Source of the DNA: Triplophysa rosa
Lineage: Eukaryota; Chordata; Actinopteri; Cypriniformes; Nemacheilidae
Direction of reading: 5' to 3'
NCBI RefSeq assembly: GCF_024868665.1
Contig: NC_079904.1
Coordinates: forward strand, 19,629,264 to 19,693,263
Length of the DNA: 64,000 nt
Shown: positions 22,095 through 33,835 of the stretch, piece after piece
How the letters are laid out: every line of letters begins with the position of its first letter
How positions within the stretch are numbered: position 1 is the stretch's first letter
Position numbers and translations under genes: made by a program
Notes under the pieces: generated by a model
Databases searched by the model: none
What the model saw: the letters and a program-made list of their open reading frames with translations, nothing else
What the model was told of the DNA's origin: nothing

Positions 22095-22300
22095 TCCCTC
22101 CAACGCCCATCGTTCGGACCAGCACGTGCTTGTTCTGCACGAGAGGTTGTAGCCTCTTCAGTGCAAGTAGCACAGCCAACGACACTAGGCAGTTGATATG
22201 CCAGCGCAGGCGGGGGCCCATCCATCGCCCTGACACTGCGTGCCCGTTGCACACTGCACCCCAACCCTGCAGGGAGGCTGTTGTCACCACAACGCGCCCC
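22095..22300 (-). pseudogene. DIRS RNase H fragment, copy C
   Basis: The minus strand encodes ASLQGWGAVCNGHAVSGRW, then RLRWHINCLVSLAVLLALKR. This matches the RNase H of the other DIRS copies up to the segment after the second active-site region (CLELWAVLL reads CLVSLAVLL, so the Glu is lost). The frame then ends in terminal sequence. The start of RNase H is cut by the LINE at 22305. Confidence 0.8.
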
Positions 22301-22304
22301 GTAA

Positions 22305-23887
22305 CTAGGGTTGGGAATCGAAAATCGATTCCAATTCTGGAATCGGATACTTAATATTAAGAATCGGATACTTGTTATGAATTAAAATTTCGATTCCTCT
22401 TATCGATTCCTGTGCGCACTTTTTTATTTTTTTCACCTGGCAATCTGCCAAGACTTTCCGCGCTGGCAAACTTACCCAGGACCTTTGATATACTTTGCCT
22501 TACCGAAACCTGGCTTAAACCAAGTGATTATTACGGTCTAAATGAGTGTACCCCACCAAGCTACTGTTATATGCATGAGCCACGTCCGGTTGGTCGAGGT
22601 GGCGGTGTCGCAACAATCTTTAGAGACTTTCTTACTGTAACTCAGAGAACGAAGCATAAATTTAAATCATTTGAAGTGCTTGCGTTGAACATAATTGTTC
22701 CAATTGATAGTAAAAAATCATTGCTTTCTTGTACGTTGACTACAGTGTATAGACCCCCTGGTCCCTACACTGATTTTCTGAAAGAGTTTGCGGACTTCCT
22801 ATCGGACCTATTGGTTAACGTTGATAAAGTACTAATTGTCGGAGACTTTAATATCCACGTAGATAGTGCTAACGATGCATTAGCAGTGGCGTTTACAGAG
22901 CTATTACACTCTTTTGGAGTAACACAACACATCAATGGACCCACTCATCGATTTAATCATACACTAGACTTGATTATATCTCACGGAGCCGATCTAACCA
23001 ATATAGATATTATACCTCAAAGCGACGATGTCACTGATCACTATCTTATAACATGTACACTGCGCACTGCAGAAATCAGCCGTTTAACTCGTTATCGACA
23101 GGGTAGAACAATTACCTCGACTACTAAAGATAGTTTCGCAAAGAGCTTGCCAGATCTGACTCCTTTAATAACCATACCAATAAATATAGAATCGCTCGAT
23201 GACATGACCAGCAAATTGGGCACTATTTTCTCTAATACATTAGAAGCTGTCGCACCTATGAAGTCAAAAAAGATTCATGAGAAAAACAGCACCATGGTAC
23301 AATAGCACCACTCGCGCCCTTAAAAGAGAAACACCTAAACTGGAGCGCAAATGGAAACAAACCCAATTAGAGGTCTTTAAAATTGCGTGGAAAGAGAGTG
23401 CAAACTGTTATAAAAAGGCACTAAAAGCAGCAAAGGCTGAGCACCTCCGTAACCTCATAGAAACTAACAAAAACAATCCAAGGTTTTTATTTAGTACAGT
23501 TGCTAAACTAACAAATAAACAGACTTCACCTGACCTGGGTATTCCGCCGCACCTTGGTAGCAATGATTTCATGAATTTGTTTACAGAGAAAATCGAAAAC
23601 ATACGAGACAAAATAGTAAAAACTCAACCTCCAAGTCTGTCCTATAAATTAGTATCAACCATCGCCCCAAAAGAAAGGCTACAGTGTTTTTCACCTATAA
23701 AACAGGAAGATTTAATTAAACTTATTGCAACATCTAAACCTACAACATGCTTATTAGACCCCATACCAACTAAATTATTAAAAGAGTTATTACCCATTGC
23801 AATTGAGCCCATTTATAACATTATCAACTCGTCAATTAATCTAAGCCATGTCCCAGGAGCCTTTAAACTGGCCGTCATTAAGCCTCT
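22305..23887 (+). mobile_element. L2-type LINE fragment inserted in DIRS copy C
   Basis: Endonuclease and linker sequences of an L2 ORF2 on the + strand separate two parts of a minus-strand DIRS. The first ~110 bp (22305-22415) are the dispersed repeat GGGTTGGGAATCGAAAATCG. RT is missing beyond 23887, where DIRS RT sequence resumes without overlap. Insertion of a LINE piece lacking both its 5' part and 3' end implies later deletion. Confidence 0.7.
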
Positions 23888-23936
23888 TATCAAAGCGAGA
23901 CATGAAAGTAAGCGTCCTTCAGGTCGATTGCCATGA
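22412..23936 (+). pseudogene. L2 LINE ORF2 endonuclease and linker
   Basis: A 297-residue frame (22412-23305) carries the endonuclease blocks [17 protein letters not shown] (Glu), YRPPGPYTDFLKEFADFL, VLIVGDFNIHVD (Asp/Asn) and HRFNHTLDLIISHG. It ends with the S-D-x-x-x-D-H block in QSDDVTDHYLI (near 23020-23050). After a one-frame slip at about 23290 it continues (23277-23936) through TAPWYNSTTRALKRETPKLE to the start of RT (TCLLDPIPTKLLKELLPIAI). EN would nick genomic DNA. The catalytic residues look complete, but RT is absent and the last ~16 codons are DIRS sequence. Confidence 0.88.
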
Positions 23937-24673
23937 ACCAATCTTGACATCTAATAGACGGCAGGATGCGCTTCTGCGTGATTTGAGTAGGTGCCTGTTC
24001 AGGGTACGCAAATCTGCAAATCACAAGTGTGGACATCGCCCGACCCAGGGCCCGCGCAGTCACCCGTAGAGCGGTATTACCCTCGTGGAGCTCTCTCAAC
24101 GCCTTGGCCTGATGGACCTGCAGGATGGCCATAGCGTGGAGATAGGAGGCAGCTTGGCCTGCAGCAATGTAAGCTCTCGACACCAGAGATGCCGAAACCC
24201 TACATGCTTTGGAGGGGAGTCTAGGTCGATCCCCCCAGGTGGCCGCCGTCTGCAGGCACAAGTGCACTGCGACGGCACACTCCACCTGGGGGAGATCGAC
24301 GTATCCTCTAGCTGCCTCACCCTCGAGGGAAGAGAGGGCGACAGAACTAGTTTGTCGTGGACGCACCGAAAAAGGGGCGTTCCAGGTCTTACTAAGTTCC
24401 TCATGCACTTCCGGTAAACACGGGGGGCTGGTGCGGCTTGGAGCTGCGCTCAAACCCGAGGCACCGTGTATTCAGCCGCGAGGGCTGGGAGAGGCAGAGC
24501 GGGCACTGCAACCCAACGCTCACGGCGGCCCGGGAAAGCATGGCTGACATTTTGACATCCGCTTCTTCCTGGGCTTGACCCCCCAAGGGAGGGAGCTTCG
24601 AGGAATCGTCGGAGTCGGGTGGCAGTAAATCACCCTCCGATGCTGCAAGGGACATCTCATCATCATCACGCAC
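23888..24673 (-). pseudogene. DIRS gag region with RT junction, copy C
   Basis: On the minus strand two overlapping frames encode gag. One is the acidic block DDDEMSLAASEGDLLPPDSD (near 24610-24670). The other is a 187-residue frame (24453-23890) with WNAPFSVRPRQ, EAARGYVDLPQVE, AIHAM-type helical segments and ATWGDRPRLPS. The latter ends in RT-derived sequence (MAIDLKDAYFHVSL), so an internal gag-to-RT deletion has fused them. Not functional. Confidence 0.8.
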
Positions 24674-25395
24674 CGTTTCCGAATACGTGGTCGAGGAACA
24701 AGACGTTGAGACTGTCTCCCGGGGAACGGTCAGACGAGCGAGACGAGGTGCGAACGGTCCGCGAGCCAGTGGCTGACAGATTAACGCTCACAGTAATCCT
24801 CATATCACCCTTGCTGCTCGCCGTAGCAGACGGCAGGGCCACAGCCACTTCTGTCACGGAACGGGAAGCAGTCCCGTGGGAACACAGCCACCCATGAATG
24901 CAACGTCTGAATCGTCAACCGCCCGCAGTGTGGGCAGGACGTATCCCCAACATCTGCCCCAGCGTGCTGGAAGCAGACATCATGTCCGTCCCCCTCCTCG
25001 ATGAATGTGTTGCACCCACGAGAACAGTGGGATATGACACGCTGGAGAAATTTGCTTTTTCAGAGAAAAAACTCGAACACTTCTGGCACTGCCGAGACGC
25101 CCAGGTGAAGTCGCCGCAGGAAGGGACAGTCCGCTGCACCACGTCGTAAGATTCCAGCAGTAATTCGGCAAAGTCTCGAAGTCGATCAGGTGTGAAGGCT
25201 CCGAAGAACAAAAGGTGAATGAATGAGCATGCCGTCTTCCTTTTATACCCAGATGTCTGGCGGTGGAGTCCAGCATGCAAATTTCATTCGCCAATTTCAT
25301 TGGCCTTTTCAAAATAGTCAGAAGTTGATAGGTTCTCAAGGGCGAACCCCATCTGTCGGTTCGACACAACGTCGAGAGACCGACAGAAAGGGAAC
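24673..25395 (-). pseudogene. DIRS gag N-terminus, 5' leader and terminal repeat, copy C
   Basis: Reading leftwards on the minus strand from 25395: the terminal repeat GTTCCCTTTCTGTCGGTCTC, the TTCATTCACCTTTTGTTCTT leader phrase, and the gag start region with CGVQHIHRG-like cysteine-rich sequence (about 24990-25040). The zinc-ribbon start is clearer in the copy at 37.35 kb. Several frameshifts are present. Confidence 0.65.
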
Positions 25396-26038
25396 CCAAG
25401 TGCTATGAATTTTGTCTAATGTAGATAACTTAAATAGAATTGTGTTCACAATTTTGTGACGCACTTTCAAATTTGTAAAGCAGATAATGTGGTTGCAGAT
25501 TAGTTAAATAATTGGTGCTCCATATGCTGCGCATGGAGATCACACCTGTTCCCAATCATTCTGTCATTATTGGTATTGTGCTCTTCTGCTCTTGTGGCTG
25601 TAGTAGTTTCTTTAAATGGTTTGTGCGGTAACTCTGTGTATTTGTGGATGTTTCAGCCTTTCTCTAATCTAATCATAGCTTCCTAGGTTGATTGTTCTGC
25701 TGTGCTCCTTGATTATCTACTTGTCTCTCATTCTGAGCATGTGTTTGATTTGGCTGTGCAGAGCCTAACTCCGATATATATTTTCATTCAGTGCCTGTTC
25801 TGTTGTAGCAAACTAATACATTTTGTTTTGCTTCTTTGCTCGTCTCTATCTCTTGAGTCTTCTATTTAATGGAATCTGATACATAAAGCTAATTTCAGTG
25901 CATAAACATATAACATATCAGCATTCACAAAGTCCTAATTCACGAAGAGAATACAATTATTTTTAACCAATTTACAGTGTTTTCTTTTTTATTTCTTTAC
26001 TGTATGTACCTATTGTGACTTCCTGATTTTCAAATTCA
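25396..26038 (+). repeat. Left arm of a ~643-bp inverted repeat spanning 35.7 kb
   Basis: This segment is the reverse complement of 60453-61096 with scattered differences. Matching phrases include GAATTTTGTCTAATGTAGAT, CATGTGTTTGATTTGGCTGT, CTTTCTCTAATCTAATCATA and TTTCAAATTCA. No coding capacity is seen. It abuts a DIRS element on the left at exactly 25395/25396. It could be the terminal inverted repeat of a Polinton-type element, or one of two independent copies of a dispersed repeat. Confidence 0.8.
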
Positions 26039-26039
26039 T

Positions 26040-26280
26040 TATAATAAGAGTGTGTCATATATGCCATATTTTTAACGGATTTTTCTGAATATCAAAATGT
26101 ATTAAAAATGACCATCATGTTATAAAGCAATGTAGTATAATTACAACGGGCATTAAGAACAAATCCTTAATATAAATAATCATGAAGAGTAAACAAGGAA
26201 AGCCTTGCTAAAATAAAAATGGTAAGGGCTACGTTGCTTGATGTCACTTTTATTTTGACAACGGAAGTCTTGGGTTTACG
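26040..26280. other. Noncoding AT-rich stretch
   Basis: No reading frame and no repeat recognised between the inverted-repeat arm and the ACACGT-rich region. Confidence 0.4.
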
Positions 26281-27000
26281 CTTCTACACGCAATTACGTG
26301 TACACGTGTCTAACGTCTGTACACAAAATTACGTCTTTAGGCGCAATAACGCGTCCACGCATTACATGTGTACACGTTATGTCTAAAGAAATATTTGCCA
26401 AAACGGCCTTCCATACAGACCTTCAGTATGAACTCCCTTGTTCGTTAGTCAGGGCACTGACCAGGGAGTCAGTCATTTTAAAGCCTGTCTCATTCGCAAA
26501 ATCCTTCCAGTGCACTGAAACGTTCGTCCCTAAAAAAACACACAGTACACCGCAAAAACCAGGGAGCATCGATGCTCCCTATGTTCCCTAACCGGAGATC
26601 ACGTGACAACTTTTATAAAACCGTCTATCGAAATCGCACGAGTCAGCTCAATGAACTACATGAAACGCAACAGAACTTTTGAAAAGACAAACGCTTATTT
26701 TATAGAATGTATAAACAAACGTTGCTAGACAGGCAGACAATAGACAGGCAGACAATACAATCTACTTAACAGTTCAATTTAATAATCGACCAAATGTGTG
26801 CACTATGATGTGACGTTTGACACAGAGGCTTCGAAGCTTGTATAAAAAAAACAAAGCATCTCACAGTGAAGCCCTGTACTGTACGGAAGACCAACAGGGA
26901 CAAAACGTGTGAAACTAACGCGTTAACACGTATTACGTTTTAACACGTAATTACACGTTAACACGTAGATACTTGTTAACGGCTAATTGCGTGCTACAGG
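26280..27000. repeat. ACGTGT/AACACGT-rich element with inverted ends
   Basis: The left part (26282-26385) has repeated CACGCAATTACGTG and TACACGTGT motifs. The right part (26905-26995) reads, reverse-complemented, CACGCAATTAGCCG and multiple ACGTGTTAA motifs. The centre (26390-26900) is noncoding, with a possible GGGAGCATCGATGCTCCC palindrome at 26562-26579. The layout suggests a DNA element with degenerate subterminal repeats. No transposase is seen. Confidence 0.45.
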
Positions 27001-27003
27001 CTG

Positions 27004-27262
27004 ATTCCTAAATGGAATACTTCCTTACTATATAGTAGGCAAAAAACAGTAGGCGAACGAACAGTATGTCCAAATGGTCAAAACAGTAGGCGAGAAATAC
27101 CCATGTGGTGGACTATTTCTCGCGAAATTTGGACGTGCGTATACTAATGTGGCGTCTGAATACGCCTACTTACCTACTATGTAGTAGAAGAAAACAGTAC
27201 TTGAACAGAGTAGTATGTCCGAATCATCAGTATTCATAAAAGAGTAGGCAAGAGATGGCTTA
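27004..27262. repeat. MITE-like repeat with TAGTAGGC/GCCTACT motifs
   Basis: The segment starts near CTATATAGTAGGCAAAAAAC and has opposite-strand GCCTACTTACCTACTATGTA at 27164-27184 and AGTAGGC at its end (27243-27250). Similar words at 61606-61650 indicate a dispersed family. There is no clear target duplication. Confidence 0.45.
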
Positions 27263-28432
27263 ATGGTTACGCCCAGATTTAGAAGTACTCAGCGACGGAT
27301 ACTTGAGATGCTCTATATCCCATGAGTGGACAGAATACCACACAGAGCCGGCAAAACAGTCTCAGCCGACTTGCATGTACAATTAAACATGTTGTTAATT
27401 ATTGTAAAGCTAATGTAACATTAACATTAACCTTGCTTTGTTCTTAAATTGACCATGTTTTATATTGTGCATAGTTTTAATTCATAGAATTTAAATACGA
27501 AGCATAAATATTAAGCTTAGTGTCAGCATTTTATTTATGTTTCTGTTTTATATGTATATTTGCCCTTTACAATATTATATATTGCTTAAATGGTTTATAA
27601 CTCACACATGATAATTATTCACATGATCATTTTAATCAACTCAATTCAACTTTCTAATCACCTTTCATAAACGAATAATTACAAAACACAAATAAGCCCT
27701 AAACCAATTAATTACTAAAATTAAATTACTTATTTATCCAAACGAAAAATCAAGAGACGCATGTACTTTTATGGACAAGGAAAGAAAAGAACAGATGTGG
27801 AGAAAATGAAAGTTAAATGATCACATTTGGAGAACGTCCACGTTCAAACATACTTAGTACATAAAAACACCACAGAAGAGATTCACTCAGGTTGTTTTTA
27901 ATTCTACAATAGATTGCATATTGGAGCAATGCATCTACGTGAGAGACATCAACCAATGGGCAGAATACAGACAAAATAATAAATTCCAGCAGTCAAGCAT
28001 GTTTCTGTTACAAAAAGAACAGTCCATTTGCATAGTCATTCTTCACAGTCATTCTTCACAATGGGAAGTATGGATGAGCCTGTTTTTGCTGAAAATTAAA
28101 CAGAGATAACAGTAGTATATATGCAGGTGCTTCTGTCAAAATGATTGACAGGCATGATTGATGGTGACATTGAACTTTGCGGGGGGTTGACTTTCCCCGG
28201 ACCACCCACGTTGTGAGGGACTGCCCACATCGCGTTGACCTTTTGACCGTATCCGCCCATATTGTAGGGACAGACCATTTGGCTCCATTTTCCAGGGGTG
28301 CATGTCTGAGCATGTTTTTAGGAGGTTTCGTATTGACACATATCTTATGCAGGAATAAATAAATACGGGTTTTAAAGGAAATGATTATATATATATAATG
28401 TGATAAAACTTATGTTTTACAGAGAGGAAAGA
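27263..28432. other. No gene recognised
   Basis: About 1.2 kb, mostly AT-rich. Short random frames only. A (TA)n run lies at 28388-28400. The GC-richer part at 28170-28320 has no codon structure that I trust on either strand. Confidence 0.5.
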
Positions 28433-28935
28433 CAGCATATTCCTGACGTTATACTGAGAGGCCTCTGTTTCAGGGAGACAAGATGCAAACATTCCGACTC
28501 GTAAATTGTTGTGACAGCGCACGGTTGTAACGGGGTGTATTTCAACTTGTTTACGTCTGGCTCTGTGACAGCGTTGGAGGTTTTAATCCTCTATGAGTTG
28601 TTTTACATCAATAGCGTGAAATTGACCGGGCTATGCCCCTATTCATGTATGTGAGGCGACATGGTACGAGCAGATTATCTCGACACAGCGAAGCGTTGTT
28701 TAAGATCAACAGTTTTGGCTTGTGTCCTTCATGGAATGCGGCACTAATTGTATGGGACCCCAGTACTCATGATTTAAACCGTTTTAGCTCGTCAATCATG
28801 TCATTCTCTAGACCATTTGTCACACATCTGGCCCATGTTCACACCGCATGCGCCGCTTTCGCCATACGCATAAACGGGGACGGTTTTGTTAAATAAAAGC
28901 AGGAAAATAGCGAGCATAAAATACACAGACATTGA

Positions 28936-29490
28936 CATGGCATGCCCAAGCGACTCTCCTCAAACCCCACCAAGAGAATGGGACGACGATCCATTCGAAG
29001 AGCATCTGGCTCTGGCACCGAAAAAAACACGAGGGTATATCGGACTGACAAAGTTTTTTCATGAAAATAAGAACAACGTGACGGACGAAATTTTGATGGA
29101 GAGTAACCGCGTGATAGGCTACGCGTTTAACAAAGAGTCTCGAGTTGTAACCCTCTACAGCACTGACAAAAAAAGACAAATATGTACCCGGACAAGACCC
29201 CTGCGTGGCGTTCCCTGACAAGGACTGGACGTTGTTTTACAACTACGTCTGGAAGGATTTAAACGACAATCGCGAAGAACCTTTGTACATCACCGAGTGG
29301 GACTCGGTAACACCCAACGGTCGTTACCGAGTGGTCGGCGACCATTCTAAAAAAAAACCCATGACTGTGTTTACTTTTTCTTCTGCAAAGACAACACAAA
29401 GCTTCGCGATCACACCGGGGTTATCCTGCGTGACGAACATCATGAACTGTATATCTTCATCTTCAATTGTCATAATTCTACACTGTTTTA
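28936..29490 (+). pseudogene. Unrecognised frameshifted ORF inside the inverted-repeat span
   Basis: From the ATG at 28936 a 94-codon frame starts MACPSDSPQTPPREWDDDPF and continues GYIGLTKFFHENKNNVTDEI. It is acidic at the N-terminus and then mixed. At the A-run near 29166-29172 the better-looking coding shifts frame and continues as DWTLFYNYVWKDLNDNREEP (about 29222-29282). A second shift at the T-run near 29375 leads to HTGVILRDEHHELYIF. GC content and codon use differ from the AT-rich surroundings. A TATA-like GTTAAATAAAAGC lies ~45 bp upstream and AATAAA (29493-29498) follows. I do not recognise the family; it may be an accessory gene of the same element as the integrase at 38.6 kb. Confidence 0.5.
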
Positions 29491-29525
29491 TTTAATAAAT
29501 GTTACGTTTCAGATGATGTCTTAAG

Positions 29526-29630
29526 ATGTACAAGAAGGATGGTGCTCCCCCTATAGTTAAAATACAACGGTTTAGCACTCCTTTCAAAATTCAAGAGCTA
29601 TTACTGGATTCTTTAAAAAATGTAGAATAG
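29526..29630 (+). other. Small ORF running into a TTAA-flanked inverted repeat
   Basis: A 34-codon frame (starts MYKKDGAPPIVKIQRFS) follows the AATAAA above and ends inside the left 30-bp inverted repeat at 29613-29642. It might be the start of the next gene of the element, cut off by an insertion at TTAA (29613). Coding status is inference only. Confidence 0.25.
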
Positions 29631-29659
29631 TCAAATAACTTCAGAAGTTATAGAATGTA

Positions 29660-29770
29660 GAATATAGTCAAGTCAAGACAACTTTATTTATATAGTACTT
29701 TTTACAATTTTCATAACAGACACACGGACGCGCGCGCACATGTGCAGACACACACACATATTAATAAAAG
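29660..29770 (-). repeat. Dispersed repeat fragment (TTTATTTATATAG type)
   Basis: AACTTTATTTATATAGTACTTTTTACAATTTT, followed by a CA-rich stretch, resembles the insertion at 15078-15365. A reverse-oriented relative (CGCTATATAAATAAACG) is at 30272-30290. Confidence 0.5.
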
Positions 29771-29774
29771 TAAT

Positions 29775-32700
29775 GTGTAGGAGTAAGAGAGTAAGAGAGA
29801 ATTCTGCTGTTTTAGGCCAAAGGATTCAAAGTTATAACCAGTTGCAAATTTTTCAGGACCAATAGATGGATCTGTGTCTAGTCTACAATGACATATACGT
29901 TTTGTATTAATATGCCAAAGTGTTGGCAAGAGACGGCCTCAAGTCCATTTTGATATATCAATTTGAAACCTATTTTGGCCAATAAAAATTAAAAAAGCCT
30001 TTGATCACTTTTTTGATGTGGCTTTCCATGCTTGTAACAAAATAACATAATTTTATGCAAATCAGACAATTGGTAGTAGTTTGAAATAATCTTCCTTCTT
30101 TTACTTTTAGTTGTCATTCTTTTTAGTACGCATTTCAAAATAAACTTAATTTCCATTGTATTATTACATTCTTAAGCACTTTTTTAACTAGTTTACTTTC
30201 TAAAGAACTCATTCATTCGTTTTTGTGAATCATTTCTATGTAACACACTTTGAATTACCTTTGTGTATGAAATGCGCTATATAAATAAACGTTGCCTTGC
30301 AATGCCCAAACGTGAGAGAGTTGTTGATGGCTGAAAAAAGTATAGACAGAAATGCAAACACATGCAAAACAGAGATAAAAATTTTGTAGAGTATGAATCA
30401 AGAAGTCCTCATAAACGAGACTTAAACAAGAATTTAATGCATTTTTTATCATCCTTTGTGAAATTAGTAAAAAATTGAAATGGTGAAATGTTTGTGAAAA
30501 TAGTGCCAATTTATAAAAACATAAGACAAGAGCTATTGTTACAACTGCAGAAGACTACCAAAAGAGTGACAAATGTTTTAAATTTACTAACTACTAAGAC
30601 ATACTACTTAAAAGTAAGTGTAGCACATGTGGTATGTAAGGATAGTAACATTTCTAAATATTTCTTCAAAACAATTTTGTGTATTTTTAAGATTGGGACA
30701 TCAACAAATTAATTCATTAACAGATGAAGAAACAGACACAAAACCAGAACTTACAATGCCACCAAAGAGCAAAACAACAAACATATAGCTGTAAAATCTT
30801 TTATCTCACCAGTGCTTGTCAACAACTCATTGACACTTCACAAATCAGTGTCACGGTTCAATATGTAGGTGATTGTTCAAAGGTACACTAAACATTATTA
30901 TTAAACGTTTTTAATATGGATGAGCTTGGGCTAAAATTATAAGATTTTGGATAGGTGGGGTCAACATGGTCTGTAAAAATCAACATTTGTTTTTGCTCGT
31001 TTAATGAAACAGTAATATTATGATCTAATTAGATCTGTTTCAGGAATTAATTTACAGTTTACCAATCCTAAATCTGAACGGCGGCATGAAAAATGCACAT
31101 TGCATTGGAAGAGAGTTATCTTTGAATAGTTTCTGGCTATAGACAAATAATTATATTTCCTTTATTTGCTATTATAATTGCCATAAAAACTGCATACAGA
31201 CTATAGAACAATACATAACCAGACTTTCATGGATAATATAAAAATTGTTGTGTTGACACACACGAACACTGGTTGTGCCGTAAATCTTGTAACCAAACAA
31301 GTTTGTATGTACATTCCATGGAAACAGATTTTCTGATTGACACTTTAAACAACTTTCCTTTCCTCCTTTCAAAAAAAAAACTAAACTAAATCAAGATGCT
31401 TTCTTTAGTAAAATACAACTGAGCTACATCATAGCAATCTTATATTTAGCTCATAGGGACTGAATGCACATTTTGTGCCAAATATTGGTGCTGATGTATA
31501 AAAATAAAAACATACATACGCAATAGCTAAAATACTAGATGTGTAATAAAATAAATAGAGACGTTAAGATGAAGGTTTTGGATGTAAATACCTGTTTTTT
31601 TATTAAATCAAAGCAAACATACATACATCAACCCTAAAACACTGCTCGAACAATGAGAAAACTTATAACAACTGATCTTGCCAGCATTAAAGCGCGACAT
31701 TTTGGATAAATTAGTGAGGAAAATAAGACAATTGAACAAGAACTCAAAACAATGAACAGGTCAAAACTTAAGAATAGATTTTTGTATTTAACTCGTTTTT
31801 AAATAACTATTTAAAACAAAGGCCATCTGAACAAGTAAACTAACAATCACAAAGAAGTAACCATGCTACTAATTATAACTAAGAAGTGGTAAAGTAAGAA
31901 AATAAAACTGAAAAACTAATGAAAACATTATGAAAAAGTTCAAATGAGAAACTTTACATAATAAAATTAATGCAGATCCGTAGCCTTACCATGTCTGTGT
32001 TATCACTTTCTGTAGATTATGTCAGAAAATGAAAAAGCTGTCCTACATTTACTGGCTAGCAGTTGAAATGCCAACCATCGGATTCATTCATAGATTTGGT
32101 AAAACATGTAATGAAGCTAACAAACGTCACTGACACATCACATCAAATTGTATCACTTGTAAATATTCACAAAAGAGTGACAAACAAAACAACTTCTGAA
32201 AACTTAAGTATAAATGCCTGACAACGTTGTACTGACTAAACGCAAATGTTGAAAAGGTTTACAAAAGTAGAACAACTTAAGAAATGTAAAAATGTTCTTG
32301 ACATTCACATGGTGAGGATACAAATTTGTGTAATAAAACAGGTCAAAAGTTTTGATCAACACTGTTGATATATAGTGAGAGATCCACGTTGTGTATTTGA
32401 GGGTATAGTTTAAGGATCACATCACAAACTCTTTTCTTAAAGCATATCTATTTAATGGGACAACATGGTAACACAAAACGTGTATTCATCCTTCAAGTAA
32501 TTAGTTATTTATCAACTGATTCATTTACTGAAGCACTGGTTTATAGAGATATTGTTGCAATGTTAATAGTGTCTCTATATGACTAAACCAACCCTTACCT
32601 TAAGTAACACATAAGATTTGTATTGGGTGGTGCCCATGGACTTCCCATTTGTCTACACCACGGAAAGACATAAGGTGAAGGTAAATTAAAATGCTACTGA

Positions 32701-32779
32701 TATGCATGTTTGCCAGTACTTGTAGAGCAATCAAGAAAATAAGATGAAAAGACCAGAACATTTGTCTAAATAAGATAAA
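29775..32779. other. 3-kb AT-rich stretch with no recognised gene
   Basis: Both strands were read. Only short frames without domain signatures occur. There are no terminal repeats with clear target duplications inside. It may be decayed interior of the TTAA-flanked element. Confidence 0.5.
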
Positions 32780-33145
32780 ACGTCTCGGTTACGTTTGTAA
32801 CCTCGGTTCCCTGATGGAGGGAACGAGACATTGTGTCGAACCGACAGATGGGGTTCATCCCTGAGAACCAATCGATTCCGACTACTTAGAAAAGAAAAGA
32901 AAATTGGCAAATGAAATTTGCATGCCGGACTCCGCCCCGGACATCCGGGTATAAAAGGGAGACGGCGTGCATCATTCATTCACCTTAGTTCTGAGGAGCC
33001 TGAGACCTCTCACGACTGCTGCAGAGGACAGCACGTGTTGTGGCAAGAGGACACAACATCTCGTTCCCTCCATCAGGGAACCGAGGTTACAAACGTAACC
33101 AAGACTCTCGACGTTGTGTCGAATCGACAGATGGGGTTCCAATGG
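32780..33145 (-). repeat. DIRS 3' terminal repeat and internal complementary region, copy D
   Basis: Complementary blocks around GGTTACGTTTGTAACC (32792-32807) and GGTTACAAACGTAACC (33084-33099) flank a leader-like segment with GGGTATAAAAGGGAG. The terminal CGACAGATGGGGTT motif occurs twice (32839-32853 and 33125-33138). The same organisation occurs at 4143-4550 and 53455-53812. Confidence 0.8.
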
Positions 33146-33835
33146 AAAACGCCATAACACGGTGCCCTGTCACAATCTCAACGAAGCGACGGTGACTGGC
33201 CTGGGCGTGTCAGCCGTGAGCGCTACCGCAAAATTGTAACCTACCAGTGGGTAGGTAGGGGGTCCCAGAGCTTTTTAGAAAGGTGGGAAGGCCCCTACCT
33301 TCGGCCTCACAGGCAGCGGCCTTGTTTCTCTAACAGCGAGAAGCCGCCCGGCACCGTAAGGCCACTGGGTAAGCGCTACTTCCTCAAGCGGGGGATGCGC
33401 TACAGAGACCACTTCCTACCGGAGGGAGGAGACTAGTGGAGATACCAACATGGTTTCACCGATGGGGGAGAACTCATGGGAAGAAAGAGCGGTTGAAGAG
33501 GAAACCGCAAGGTGGAGGTCCACCCGGGGAGGTCATGTGTTACCAAGGTGGGAACCAGCATGAGGATACATCAGACGGAACCGCCCATCTGGGGAGTTGC
33601 AACGTCTGGTAGCACTAGGTCCGGTTAGAGCTATGTTGTGAATAACTCAGGTGATACCCGGCCTAAGGGGCAGGGCTGCTCTGCCCAGCCCGCCCCAGAG
33701 GGTGCTTGCTTAGTGATGGATAGAGTGCCTGTTTTTCACCCAGTGGTGAAAGAAGGGAGGCTGAATCGGTATACTGACCCACTCGAGAGAGGGGGAAAAG
33801 AACCGAACAGGCGTACACCCTACCAGTTGCCGGTC
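33146..33835 (-). other. DIRS 3' untranslated region, copy D
   Basis: About 690 bp between the recombinase stop and the internal complementary region. It matches the sequence after the recombinase in copies A and E (for example GGCAGGGCTGCTCTGCCCAGC, 33669-33689). No coding frame. Confidence 0.65.

Larger units (their letters stand above)
21828..25395 (-). mobile_element. DIRS-type retrotransposon, internally deleted, copy C
   Basis: The minus strand runs from a 5' terminus at 25395 (GTTCCCTTTCTGTCGG) to a 3' terminus near 21828. It has the leader with a GGGTATAAAAGG TATA box at about 25232-25246, gag, a short RT start, then an RNase H fragment (22095-22300) and the 3' terminal block. Most RT, part of RNase H and all of the recombinase are missing. 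A LINE lies at 22305-23887 in the opposite orientation. The 5' end abuts the left inverted repeat at 25396. Confidence 0.85.

Noticed and set aside
21473..25395. Solo LTR and DIRS as one LTR retrotransposon
   Set aside because: The DIRS has its own termini at 21828 and 25395, and no matching LTR exists on the right.
26562..26579. GGGAGCATCGATGCTCCC palindrome as a regulatory hairpin
   Set aside because: A short perfect palindrome without a transcript or terminator context; not enough for a claim.
28136..28362. Four overlapping ~60-85-residue frames on both strands
   Set aside because: Random frames in a GC-richer patch; no shared domain and no start or polyA context.
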